Shown: one piece after another, positions 49,888-62,400 of the stretch
How positions within the stretch are numbered: position 1 is the stretch's first letter
Layout: every line of letters begins with the position of its first letter
DNA from: Blastomyces gilchristii SLH14081
Lineage: Eukaryota; Ascomycota; Eurotiomycetes; Onygenales; Ajellomycetaceae
Reading direction: 5' to 3'
NCBI RefSeq assembly: GCF_000003855.2
Contig: NW_003101679.1
Span: 3,613,558-3,677,557, forward strand
DNA: 64,000 nucleotides
The notes under the pieces: model-generated
Told to the model about the DNA's origin: nothing
The model's database searches: none
Seen by the model: only the letters and a program-made list of their open reading frames with translations
Made by a program: the position numbers and the translations under genes

Positions 49888-52800
49888 ATGAATATACAAC
49901 AAAAACAACAAAAAAAGTTTAAAAACTCTTCAAAAATCACATTTATTCAAAGTAATGTGAATAGAAACTCAAATTGTATTTATTCTTATCTTCAGATTGT
50001 ATTTGAATAAAAAGTTGACTTTGTACTTCTTCAAGAATCAAACTTTAATACTGAGTAAAAGTACATCATTTCTTATTCAAGCTATTACTACTTTCTTTCT
50101 GAAAAATCTGAGATAAAATTAAGAGTAGTGATCTATAAGAGAAAAAGATCAAGATATTAATTTAATTTGAGATTTGATATCATATCTGACTCTGATATTC
50201 TGGTGAGTGATATTATAGATAAAGAGAATGAGTTTGATACTATTCAACTTATAAATATCTATAATAAAAAGTCATTGAAAGAAAACAACAATATCTGAAT
50301 AATTAATAGAGAATTTTTGAATATAACTCTCTTAAAAAACTCTATAATTACAGAAGACTTCAATACACATCATCTCTGATGAAACTCAGAGTACACAAGA
50401 GCAGTAAGAGCAGATAAACTGATTGAATAAACTTTTAAGCATTCAATAGATTTAGTTAACAAGTCTGATTAACAAACATTCTTTAGAAAAGACATGAAAA
50501 AGAAATTTATTATAGATCTAACTTTTATATCATAAAATCTAATTGAAAAAAGACTTATAAACTGATTTATTGATTCAAATGAAATCTCAGAATTGAGTTA
50601 TAAGATCATTCAATTTGATATTGAACTGAGTGAAAAATAAAGAAGTGAAAATCCTCTTCTCTCTAATCAGTATAACTTTGAAAAAGCTGATTGAAAAGCA
50701 GTTGAAGAAAGAGTAAAACAGCTGAAATCTGAAAGACAGAGTAAGCTCTATTGAAATCAAAGTCAAAATATTTCAAATAAAATACTTGAAAATAGAGTAA
50801 AGCTGATTACATCTATTCTTCTAACAAGTATTAAAGAAAATATTTCAAAGAAAAAGTCTTCTGAGTATTACAAACCTTAATGAAATGAGAATATCACTTC
50901 TAAAAGAAAGTAATTAGCCACTGCTAAGAGAGATTGAAAGAATAACTTAATATCTGATAAAGAGTTCAAAGTTATTCAAAATGAATATTTTTCAGATATT
51001 AAAAGAGCTAAAACAGATTGCTGAAACAAATTTCTTGAAGAAGTATAAGAAAAAGAAGTTTTTAAAGCCTCTAACTATACTAAAACAAGAAGTGTAGTAA
51101 AGCTTCCAATCTTAGAATATGAGTTTCAGAATGAATTGTATACAGCAAACTCTTTTGAGGAAAAATGTCAAGCTTTTATAAGAATTGTCTTTCAAAACTC
51201 ATCACATTTAGAAGAGAAGAATATGTCATTTCATGAATATATTGATGAAAATAACTGAGAATGGCCTGAGCTTATATGTGATGAACTAGAGTCAGTAATA
51301 TTCTCAAGTTCAATTAAAACTGCTGCAGGACCTGATTTAATTAATCACTTGATTATTCAAAACACATATTTCTACTTGAAGAATGAATATTTTGAGCTCT
51401 TTTTCAATCTCTTAAAAAATGATTATCATTCTGAATGCTGGAGAGAAGCTACTGAAGTAATCCTTGTAAAATGTAATAGAAAAGCTTTAATTTCTAAGTT
51501 ATATAGAGTAATATCTCTGTTGAACTGTTTAAGAAAAATTCTAGAAAAGATAATAGCTACTAGATTATTTTTTATAAGCTCTATTAGTAATTCTCTTCTA
51601 TTTAATGAACAAATGAAAGGTAGAAAACAATGTTCTGCAATTAACACTGTTGTTTCAGTTATTTATGATGTTCAAGTAGCAAAGTATGAAGACCTGGTCT
51701 CAACTGCAGTTTTTATTGATATAAAAGATGCATTTGATCATGTTTCAAAGTCTAAGATGATTCAAACTTTGAAGATGTTAAAACTGTCACTTTCTCTAAT
51801 AAAATGAGTTAATTATTCTTTGATGGAAGAAAACAAGATACAACTGAGATAAAAATAGAAGTATTACAAGAATCTTCAATCTCACCTGTTTTATTTGCAA
51901 TATACACTGCATATCTATTCAAGAATAGAGAGATGAAAATAGTAAGATCTTCAAGTTATGTAGATGATATTGATCTACTCTACAGTTCAAAGACAATCAA
52001 AGAGAATTTAGAAGTGATTGTGAAAGCAGTAAAGAAAATCTTTGTTAGAGCAGATATTAATCTAATTCAATTTGATATGAATAAAACTGAGTTAATTCAC
52101 TTTTTTTCCAGGTTTAATAAGAAAGAACTAAGTCTAACTCTTTTGAATAAAGAGATTAAACTCAGTTTGAATGTCAAATAGCTAGAAGTATGATTAAACT
52201 TCAAGTTGAATTTTAAATATCATATTTAACAAAGAATCATCAAGGCAGAGAGACTACTGAATAGTATAATCAGACTATCAAATACTGAGAGAGATCTATT
52301 CTTTCAGACTATAAGATAATTATACATAGTCTGTATTATCTCAGTAGCTGATTATGAAGTTCAAGTTTGATGAAATAAACAAGATAACTTTACTGAAGTC
52401 TTTCAAAGTCTATAAAACAGAGCTTTGAGAAGAATTCTGAGAGTATTCAAATCATCTTCTATTAAAGTAATGAAAATTGAAGCTTCAATTTCATCTCCTA
52501 CTATTTGATTTGAAAAGACCTGTATAAACTATACTCTGAGAGTCATGAAGATGAGCTCAAATTATATAATCAGAGAAAGAGTCTCTTCTTCATTTCTATC
52601 AGTTAACTCAGGAAATGAACTGAATTGAAATAGATTTCTTGATTGAAATGAGAATAATACTTTGAAGAAAATGCTCTCTCAACTGTATAGACTATATTCA
52701 CTTATTAAAAATCAATTTTGTTCATTAAATGTTGAGAAATTAATCATAAGAAGATATCTCTCTGAAGAGAAAAGCTGAAATCTCTCATAGACTTACAAGT

Positions 52801-53809
52801 AAGTGAACTATCTAAAGAGAGAGAATATAAACAGTATTTGAAGAAGATCTCTATAATCAATATAAAAGACTCTATTCTGATTTACTCAGATGACTCAAAA
52901 AATGAGAATTTGAATAGATTAGATACAGACATTGCTTATACTGAAGATAATATCAATTTTATCTCAGATTTCTGAAATTTAGGCTGTGAATCTGAAGTCT
53001 TTGATGCTGAACTATTTATAATAGTAAAAGCTTTCAAACTCATTGAAATAAAATCTTATAAAAGAGAAAATAGTTTAAAAGAGATATAAATATTCTCTGA
53101 TAGTCAAGCTGCTTTAAAAAGACTTAGAAATAGTCAGATTCATAATGATCAAATAAATCTTAAACTGATTTTAAACTCTGGTTTAAAAATTCAAAAGAGA
53201 AGAATATTAAAACTGATAATTCATCTGTATTAAGTTCCTGCTTATATGAATATTCATGATAATGAATTGACTGATTCAGCTGTAAAAAAGAGTTCAGAAT
53301 TAAGCAGATCTATTTAAAAAGCAGTATTCTGATCTTTCATAAAGAGAAAGATAGAAGAATCTTGTTTAAATAAGTAAAATAAAAGCTGATAGAAACAAAA
53401 GAAGAGCATACATTATTCAAGATTTGAGATAAAATCAAAGTGAAAATCTTATTCAATTAAATGTAAAAAGAAAATATTCTCATCTATAATTCAGCTAAAA
53501 CTAGAATATGATTATTTCAAATTCTATGTACAAAGATTTGATAATAGATTTGATTTAACAGAGTACTCATTCTGCAATACAAATGAAAATCCTGAGTATA
53601 TTGTAATACATTGTGTATTATATAATAGTCTCAGAGTCAGATTAAAGAAGAAGTATAATTTAAATCAATTAAATATGAAATTCTTATTCTTAACTGAGAC
53701 AGAAATTAAATACTTAATAGACTTTCTATCAGAAACTCAAGCAGCTATAAGAAAATAATTGAATTCAGAAGTATCTGAATATGAAGAGACAGAAATTGAT
53801 TAGATATAG
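49888..53809 (+). pseudogene. LINE L5 ORF2 (endonuclease, RT, RNase H), broken
   Basis: From ATG 49888 (MNIQQKQQKKFKNSS). Endonuclease: QSNVNRNSN, DFVLLQESNF, then TEDFNTHHL (about 50350), where GDFNAHH is usual. RT: FIDIKDAFDHVSKSK (about 51713-51757) and YVDD intact at 51957-51968. RNase H: YSDDSKNEN (Gly to Asp), FSDSQAALKRL, PAYMNIHDNELTDSA (about 52860-53300). CxxC tail near 53570. Many G-to-A/C-to-T stops. Confidence 0.85.
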
Positions 53810-54197
53810 TCTGTTAAAACAGCTATATACTATCTTTTAATAATTTTATTTTGTTATAGTCTCTCTTTACTATACTTATTTCTTTCTGTTTCTTTCTATC
53901 TATCTATTTAATGTATCTATCTTTAAGACTATATTCTCTTTTTCTTTATCATGATATTTTCAAATGATTTCAAAGTATCAGAAGATGTTAAAATACTGTA
54001 ATTTATAAACAGTTTTTATATTCTGAGCTGAAATTTTCTGATTTTATATATCTGAAATTGATAAATGTATAATAGTTGACTCTATAGATATAGAAAAAAC
54101 CCTGAGATCTAAAGGTTCTCAGGTAGATGTCATAGTCTCTGACTGTATACATCTATAATTGAAGAATAATAATAATAATAATAATGTGTGAAGTCTC

Positions 54198-54680
54198 TTA
54201 TTAATCCAGAAGTTAGCAGGACTTGGCAGAAGTCTAAAGGAGTTTAGTTCATCGCGCTAATCCGAAAATATCGAGAAGAGAGGCTGAGCATGCTGAGATA
54301 ATCCATCCTACCTTATAATTTTATATTTAGCTTGAGAACATGGAAAGAAACAGCTGAGACGGAGCTAGTTAGACAAAGCTCGGCCTCCCTCAGATTATGA
54401 TTGTGCTATCAAAATACTGCTTAAATGCTCGTTGAAGAACAAGCTTATGATTTTATGGAATATACTTTTTATGACGAGCTACTTCGAAGTAAGCTAACCT
54501 ATGTGACACCGGCCCTGCCAGCGTAAACTTTAGCAGCTAGCTAGCTACCTTCCACACTCACATATCACACTCCCAAAGCAAGACTGCAGAGCGGAAAAAT
54601 CCATGGATAGAAAATGACATCCGATTCTGATTGGATGTTAGATGTCGGGTTTACAGATCGCTTGGCCAATGTAAGGCTAA
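54198..54680. other. Kinase gene upstream region
   Basis: Normal-composition host DNA beginning immediately after LINE L5. No RIP signature. Contains ATG 54614 followed by a 23-codon frame (MTSDSDWMLDVGFTDRLANVR..) that might be a first exon, but no intron of plausible size joins it in frame to the downstream exon. Confidence 0.45.
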
Positions 54681-54953
54681 TGTAAGTGCTTGCTTGGGCT
54701 CTCAGTCAGGATCCCTTCACGCGGGGTAGCAGCTGGGCTCACCATTCCAACCCCTCTACTACAAAGAATCGCGGCGTACCAGCGTGCGGTTCCATCCGCC
54801 AATTTCTCAGAAGCTCACACGGAGGCAACGAAGTTAGAAAATAGCGCGTTCAGCCAGGCGGCAAGTAAAGTACGTTTTTTTTTTTCCTGATTCGCGTGAA
54901 ACTTTATGTGTGGTACGGGTAGGAAAAGGTTAAAAAGAATATTCTCTCCATAG
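54681..54953 (+). other. Probable upstream coding exon of the kinase gene and intron
   Basis: Frame 54681-54869 is open, without an ATG, and reads PLLQRIAAYQRAVPSAN.. ..EATKLENSAFSQAASK. It ends at a donor GTACGT (54870). Intron 54870-54953 (84 nt, acceptor CCATAG) is phase 0 and joins to GAGCAATACCAATCC.. which stays open into the kinase frame (EQYQSECQKAIDDLDD..). Either the kinase has an N-terminal extension or the exon belongs to an upstream transcript. The true first exon is unresolved. Confidence 0.5.
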
Positions 54954-55022
54954 GAGCAATACCAATCCGAATGCCAAAAGGCCATCGACGACCTGGATGA
55001 TCGAGAGCAGCCAGCTCTCGTT

Positions 55023-56327
55023 ATGAGTGTGCCTGACGTCATTGACAATGGAAATGGAAATGAAGGTGTCATTGTCAATGAAGGGTCTAATACAGACGCA
55101 GCTCCTGCCTCCTGCGGGAAAAGAATCGGCCGCTATGAGAACGCCATATACCACCAAGAAGGCATATTCTCCACGGTATATAAAGCGAAAAACGACGGCG
55201 GAGCAACGGTGGCCCTAAAGCTGACAACGCCGCATATAATGTCGCCGCCGCACGATTCAAAACGCGAAGCGCGGATCCTCAGCGCCCTCTCAAACCCCAA
55301 CGTCATCCCTTTACTCGACACCTTCACCCAACCGGACGGCCACTTCATTCTCGTCTTCCCGTTCATACCACTGCACTTTGACGACCTCATGCACCGAAGG
55401 GTGCTCTCGACGCATCAAATAAGGCTACATCTGCGCGATCTATTTCGGGCGCTCGCATACGTGCACGCGCAGGGGATCATCCATCGGGACGTCAAGCCGT
55501 CGAACATCCTCCTACGCAACTCCAACGGCCCGGCATATCTGGCCGATTTTGGGATCGCCTGGTCGCCTACCGATAAGGACTCGGAAGCCGCGGATAAGAA
55601 AATCACGGATGTAGGAACGGCATGCTACCGGCCTCCTGAGATTCTGTTTGGGGATAAACGGTATGGTACCAGTCTGGACCTTTGGGCGGCTGGCTGCGTG
55701 GTTGCAGAGGCGGTGGATATAGACCACAGGCATCTGTTTGACGCGGGGGAGCTGGGGAGTGAATTGGCGTTGGTGCAGTCCATTTTTGTTAAGTTGGGGA
55801 CACCGAATGCTGAATCGTGGCCTGTAAGTTTGCGTTTCCCTTGTCCACCTCTCCCTCTTGCTACCGTTATTTTCCTATATATTTCTTTTCTCTGTCGAAA
55901 TTGTAAGCTAACAAAACATTCAATTGCGAAACAACCAAAAAAAATTTAGTCGAACAAGGACCTCCCAGACTGGGGCAAGATACAGTTTAAAGAGTATCCG
56001 GCGAAACCCTGGGCGGAGATACTCAACGGCGCGTCATCCAACGGGCGCGATCTGGTCAGTAAACTCGTGCGCTATGAGAGTGGCGAGAGGCTGTCGGCTG
56101 CTGAGGTATGTGGCAGAACATCAAAAAGCATCCTGGATTTTTCGCCTTTTTTTTTTCTTTTTTTTTTCTTTTTTTTTTTCTTTTTTTTTTTTTTTGTTGA
56201 ATTGGGATGCGAAATATATCGGTGGATTCCCAGAGAAGAAAACGGAAGAAGCAAACTAACCCATGGATAGGCTCTAGCGCATCCGTATTTGAACTTCGTG
56301 ACAGAGCAGAGATCAATCAAGCAGTGA
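55023..56327 (+). CDS. Csk1/Cak1-like CMGC protein kinase
   Basis: Serine/threonine kinase resembling the fungal monomeric CDK-activating kinases, which phosphorylate the activation loop of CDKs. Three coding exons: 55023-55823, 55950-56105, 56271-56327, with phase-0 introns 55824-55949 (GTAAGT, branch GCTAAC 55907-55912) and 56106-56270 (GTATGT, branch ACTAAC 55-60 of 56200s). 337 aa from ATG 55023. Seen: ATP Lys66 (VALK), alpha-C Glu82, HRDVKPSN (154-161), DFG (175-177), YRPPE (202-206), DLWAAGC, and a last exon ALAHPYL. The Gly-rich loop is degenerate (EGIFSTVY, 46-53), as in yeast Cak1, and no PSTAIRE-like helix is present. The activation segment DVGTACYRPPE has a Thr but lacks the usual CDK context. 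Translation may start further upstream (see the exon at 54681). It could instead be another divergent CMGC kinase. Confidence 0.85.
56147..56195 (+). repeat. 49-nt poly-T tract in kinase intron 3
   Basis: Almost pure T with three single C interruptions, inside intron 56106-56270 upstream of the branch site. Spurious Lys- or Phe-rich ORFs cross it. Confidence 0.9.
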
Positions 56328-57290
56328 TAGAAATGAGGTCAGAGGAAAGAAAGCGCGAAATGGCTCTTATACCAAAGGTGGGAATGGACGAAGACCATCA
56401 CCACACATTACGCCTGTACATGAGGGAGCTTTGCGGACGTCACTCCAGTTTTTGATGGAAACCATATTTTCCGTGTCCTCCATTTCATCCAGCTTTCCTT
56501 CCTCCTTTCTACATAACATACTTCTTCTATCGATCTATTCGAATCTAATATCTCGGAGTTTAAAGGAAGAAATAAATAGAGAATAAGAATAAGATGAAAA
56601 TTTCGAATTACACAGGGGCGTTATCGGCAACCCCCAATGTTGGGTTTAGCGCGCGTCCGTCGTAGTGGTTTAGCGTCACCCTGATCAGGTATGGCTTCCC
56701 GCGCTATCCCACAACAGGAACTGCCGCACGTCTCCGCCTTCACAGACCCCCTTCAACCATATAATCCTGCTGGTGCATCGCTTGACAACATCTCCTTCCC
56801 ATGTCCTGCGCTCCTCGTCAATTCGGTCCCCTAAGGTCGGACGCCACCACTCCGGCCTCTTGCCCTCTCAGAGATGACTGTTCACAAAATGAGTGCTTCG
56901 CCCCCTTCTATCCCCACTCATGCTACTACGATGGGACACTAGCATCCATCAACATGGTTAACATCGCGAGCGTAAATCACTGATCTTCCTGGAGAGTGCA
57001 AGGTGACCAGTGGCATGTCCTCGCCTGCCTGGATGGCCCGCCCCGAAATTGTCTACTGTGGCGTTGGCGGTTGTCTACATCTGCCTCATTTCAATCCTTC
57101 AAGGCATTCTTTCATTCAAGAGGTCCGCACAGGGGCCTATGGCTCATTTCCAAGTCAAGGATGATGACATGTTGATGAGCATGCACTCACTCAGCACAAT
57201 GTGAATATCAGTAGCAGAATTCTCTCATGTTCTATTTCTGTCTAAAGACTCACACAGATATGTCTCAATTTGAGATGAAGTAATGACTTG
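56328..57290. other. Kinase 3' flank and non-coding host DNA
   Basis: Normal composition. AATAAATAGAGAATAAG (56569-56585) is a plausible polyadenylation region. At 56640-56690, GGTTTAGCG occurs twice and CCCAATGTTGGG forms a short palindrome. Short frames at 56801-56983 and 57010-57204 match nothing I recognise. No gene is called. Confidence 0.45.
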
Positions 57291-57298
57291 TCAATGTG

Positions 57299-57805
57299 TA
57301 GACTGGCCGCCGGGATCATGAATTTCACATTTGATCTCATTTGATCTGGTCTCATACATTTCTTAGCGTGAATCCTGCTGGGACTAATTATTAAAAAAAA
57401 CATGCAAAGTGACTATTTATCAGATCTCAAAATGAGACTATAACTTAGAAAAAATAAGAAAGTAATCTTATTTAATCTTATTAAATCTCATTCTTTGTAT
57501 AAAGTTACTATTTTTAGACATTTTAAACTTTCTTTTAGACTATTTTTAATTTTTTAAAAAGTAATGATTTTTAATAATACTTAAATGAGATTTAAAGTTA
57601 TTTAAAGTAATAAAATAAATTTAAATTAAGAAGTGAAAATTATAATCTTATTTAAAAAATGTAATAAGAGTAGATAGTAAGTTTCACTGAAATAGTATAA
57701 GACTACTATTTAATCTTAACAATGTATAATACAATTAATTAAATTAATAATAAGATTATCAAATATTCTGATTCTAATCTCAGATATAATTATATAGTCA
57801 GTCTA
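57299..57805. mobile_element. hAT-type MITE, copy M3, RIP-mutated
   Basis: 507 bp, ends TAGACTGGCCG and GTCAGTCTA. The flanking 8-mers TCAATGTG (57291-57298) and CTAATATA (57806-57813) become identical if each C-to-T/G-to-A change is reversed, so they are a RIP-altered TSD. The interior is much more AT-rich than in M1 and M2. Confidence 0.88.
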
Positions 57806-57813
57806 CTAATATA

Positions 57814-57944
57814 TATACAGTTATCTGTATTTGATTAACACAGCTTGAATGTTAATAGTAGAAATATCTTATATATTTCAGAGTGTTCTTTATTTACTGT
57901 AAATATTCAAGTATTTTACTGAGTTAATTATAAATAATTATACA
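57814..57944. other. Short unassigned AT-rich spacer
   Basis: AT-rich DNA between MITE M3 and LINE L6 with no recognised similarity in the window. Confidence 0.35.
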
Positions 57945-59401
57945 TCTGTTAAGATTAAAGAATTGAGAAATAACTTTGTTAATAAACTAGAAAGAATGCA
58001 AGCAGTTGAAATTCCTGTCTTTTAAAATAGTTATAATCTACTATCTGATAATAGTGATTAGATTCTACTCTATCTCTACTCTCTTTTAGTATGAATATAC
58101 AATAAAAACAACAAAAAAAGTGTAAAAACTCTTCAAAAATCACATTTATTCAAAACAATGTAAATAGAAACTTAAATTGCATTTATTCTTATCTTCAGAT
58201 TGTATTTGAATAAAAGGTTGATTTTATACTTCTTTAAGAATCAAACTTTGATACTGAGTAAAAGTATATCATTTCTCATTCAAGCTACTACTGCTTTTTA
58301 CCTGGAAAATCTGAGATAAAATCAAGAGTAGTGATTTATGAAAGAAAAAGAGCAAGATATTAATTTAATCTAAGATTTAATATTATATCTGACTCTGATA
58401 TTCTAGTGAGTGATATTATAGATAAAGAGAATGAGTTTAATACTATACAACTTATAAATATCTATAATAAAAAGTCATTGAAAGAAAATAACAATACCTG
58501 AATAATTAATAGAGAATTTTTGAATATAACTTCATTAAAACACTATATAATTACAGGAGATTTTAATGCATATCATCTCTGATGAAATTTCAGAATGCAA
58601 AAGAGCAGTAAGAGCAGATAAACTAGTTGAATAAACTTTTAAGCATTTAATAGATTTAGTTAACATGTCTGATGAAAAAACATGCTTTAGAAAAGATATG
58701 AAACAGAAATCTATTATAGATCTAACTTTCATATTATAAAATCTAATTAAAAAAAGACTTATAAACTGGTTTATTAATTTAAATAAGATCTCAGAATCAG
58801 ATCATGAGATTATTCACTTTAATATTGAACTGAGTGAAAAATAAATAAGTGAAAATTCTCTTCTCTCTAATCAGTATAACTTTGAAAAAGCTGATTGAAA
58901 AGCAGTTAAAGAAAGTGTAAAGCAGCTGAAATCTGAAAAGCAGAGTGAGCTCTATTGAAATCAAAATCAAGATATCTCAAATGAAATACTTAAGAATAGA
59001 GTAAAGCTAATTACATCTATTTTTCTAACAAGTATTAGAGAAAATATTTCAAAGAAAAAGTCTTCTGAGTATTTTAAATCTTGATGAAATGAGAATATTA
59101 CTTCTAAAAGAAAACAATTAATCACTACTAAGAGAGATTGAAAGAATAACTTAATATCTGATAAAGAGTTCAAAACTATCAGAAATGAATATTTTTCAGA
59201 TATTAAAAGAGCGAAAACAGATTATCAGAACAAATTTCTTGAAGAAATATAAGAAAAAGAAGTTTTTAAAGCCTTCAACTATATTAAAACAAGAAGTGTA
59301 GCAAAATTTCAACCTTAGAATATAAGTTTCAGAATGAATCATATATAGTAAACTCTTTTAAGAAAAAATATCAAGCTTTTAAGAAAAAATATCAAGCTTT
59401 T
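57945..59401 (+). mobile_element. LINE L6, ORF1 end and ORF2 endonuclease fragment
   Basis: Starts abruptly in the 3' end of ORF1 (matches L5 from about 49741) and runs through the ORF2 start and endonuclease (match to L5 about 49888-51180), where chromovirus A5 cuts it. A 20-bp piece AAGAAAAAATATCAAGCTTT is duplicated in tandem just before the junction (59360-59400). Full of stops. The EEP motif GDF reads correctly (ITGDFNAYHL near 58555), better than in L5. Confidence 0.85.
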
Positions 59402-62400
59402 TATAAGGGGCCTACGCCGAATAGATCAGTATAATATTATAGGTCTTATATAACAAAGATAAAAACAGTAGAGAAGAAAAGAAAGAGAAAGTGCGAGAAT
59501 CAGCAATCAAGGTGAATATTTATACACATATGTGGTGATGTACACAGTGGAACTTCGGGGCGGGAGAATATACATGCATTCATAGCAGCCGAGGATCGGT
59601 GATCAAGAATGACTGAGAATTGAAGTGTATGTGTTTGAGAATGATATACACGTGTTCATAGCAGCTGAGGATCAGTGATTGAGAATGGCTGAGAATTGAA
59701 GTGTACATGTTCAAGAATGAAGTGGTTGAAATCTGTGAAGTGTAACAGAATAGTCTATATGATTGATCAGGCGCAGCTCACCACATTAGTCCCCTCTTTC
59801 AGAAGCAGTTCTTATCAGTCAAGAGTCACTGTTTTAGATAATGTGAAACTCAGAGTTCAGATCAGTTAATCATAGCTGACTCATTTCATAAGATATTGTC
59901 AGTTACAGTTACAGAGTCTCTTATTGAGAATATTCTTAATCTCTCACTCAAGCTCATTATCTTCTTCTATGATGTTTAATAACTGTCAGTCAGAAGTCAG
60001 TTGAGAAGAGAACAGATCAGTGATAGTGCAGTAAAGCAAGCTTGTATGAAATACATTATAAATCTCTGATAATATGTTAAGACAGTAGTTATGACTATCT
60101 AGAACTTCTATCACTTTATACTTGATATGACAGTAATCTAGTGTACAAGATGAATGTGTGATTTGTATATTCTTAAGATTCAATTATATCAGATCTTCTA
60201 TCTTATATTGTTCAGTGAGATCTCAGTGAGTATTGATTTAATTCTCTTGATCTTGTTTCACAGTTATCATAAAGACCTCTGCTCAATCACAGACATCTCA
60301 GAGTTTTATTACTATATTATCAGTGATCTGAATTGAACTGTGAGAGTTCAGTGTGAACTGTGTGATCTCTAGAAGATTTAACACTTTTATATGATATTCA
60401 TATGTAAGAAAGAACAGACCTATATTTGTTAAAATAGTATTTTAACTATTGATAGTAATCTCTGCATGTAAAAGAAGATTATACTAATCATCTTATAAGT
60501 AGTTACAGAACTTTTAAAGATAATTCTTCATGATCTGAATTGTTCATTCTGATATATCATTGATCTCAAGATAATAAACAGTTGATAGATAGTGTATAAT
60601 CTTGAGAACTTGACAGATTCTTGTTCAGAGAGTGCTCATGAATTGACAGCTCTGATTTGATACTATAGATCTCAGTAATTCATATATCTAATAGAACAGA
60701 CTCTGTAGAAAAGCTTCAGTGACTTATTCAGTATTCATCTTATCACAAGATTTCAATATTATATCTTTACTCAGTTGATTCACAATAATCAGAATGTTTC
60801 TACAACTCTTACTCTCAGATAGATTAATAGTGAAGTTAATTACTATATCTTATCAGATTCTATCACAGATATTAAGTGATTTCAATGAACCTTTTCTACA
60901 GTTCTTTTATAAGATAACAGAAAAACAGTAATTGCAGTTTCAGACAAAGTATCTGATACTGTTTAATATCTCAAGTTAGTAGAACTCTCAGAAGATCATT
61001 TTATACAGTTATTCATAACCTGAATAATTAGTTATATATGAATCATGTATCTCTTGCATTATCTGAGTGTGTAAGAATTTGAAGTGAGAAACTCAGCATC
61101 ATTTACAGAATTGTTGAGTGTTATTATCATCAATTAAACATTCTGAGATATCAGTTCTTATACATAGTTCTGAGAGAAATTAAAGTGCTTTTTAATATAC
61201 TGCTTCAGTGAGAATCTGAAGAAGTTCATTTATCTAGACTGCTGTATATCACAGTTCATTCAGTGTAGAGAAAGTAGAGATATCAATAACAGTTCTAACT
61301 GAGAAAGCATATATAGTGTCATGAACTGTTTCATCTTGATCAACTAGTATCTTCAGATTCAAGAGCTGATACTCTCAGTTCATTCAGTGAGTATCTGTTA
61401 CATTAGATAATATATCTTACTCTCATTATAAGAGAGTATCTATCATTAAGTTCTAGCTATCAGAATGATAGTGTATTATAAAATGAAAGCAGCTTAAGAA
61501 CTCAGATTATCATATCTATTATTCAGTAAGTTTACAGATAGTTATAAAGTATTTGAGATTCTTATAATCTATGACTATCTCAAATTCAGAGATACTTCAG
61601 AGTTCAGAGTCTTATTCTTCTAAACAGTGTATAATTATGAGAAGTTTCTTATTATAGATCTTATAATTGCATTCAGTGAGACTTAGTTTCTTAGATATAA
61701 AAACACATAATTGTAGAATCTCTTTATTATTATATTATAATATCACTTCTTCTATTATATAGTCAGAGAAATCAGCTTTAATAACTATCTCATAATCAGA
61801 ATTAAATATTATCAGCAAAGAAGTATTAATGAACATCTTCTTCATCTGTATAAATACAGCTTCAGTATTCACTGATTATTGAAATATTAAGTCTTTCTTA
61901 GTGAGGTCTGTAAGTGATCTCATAATATCTGAGAAGTTTTATATAAATTGCTGATAGAAGTTAGCAAATCTGATGAAGCTTTATATATCTTTCACAGTAT
62001 ACAGAGCTTTTCATTCAAGAATGATAGAGACTTTCTCAGAATTTATTTGAATTCTCTTATCAGCTTCTATAATAAAACTCAGATACTTGATACTCTTGAC
62101 TTTAAAATCATACTTATCAATATCTATCAGTAGTTCTGCTTCTTGTAGCTATTATAATATCTTTCATACATACTCTTGATATTCTTTTCTGAATTCATTG
62201 ATAAAGATGAGAATGTTATCTAGATAAGCAGATACAAACTTATCAAGAAAATCTCAGAGTGCTTAGTTGATATACTTCTGAAATATACTGAGAGTATTAG
62301 TCAGTTCAAAGAGTGTGACTATTCATTCAAAGAGATCATAATATGTTTGAAATACTGTAAGCTATTCATCTTCTTCAGTGATATGAATCTTATGAAACAC

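Larger units (their letters stand above)
46553..54183 (+). mobile_element. LINE L5, full length, plus strand
   Basis: 7,631 bp with the 14-bp target duplication ATGTGTGAAGTCTC (46539-46552, 54184-54197). Order: GC-retaining 5' block and two 163-bp units (46553-47183), ORF1 from ATG 48254, ORF2 from ATG 49888, 3' UTR with CTATAATTGAAGAATAAT (54153-54170) and an AAT tail. RIP damage is strong in the middle and weak at both ends. Confidence 0.93.

Noticed and set aside
57010..57204. 64-codon ORF downstream of the kinase
   Set aside because: No recognisable domain, no supporting intron or start context. Left as non-coding.
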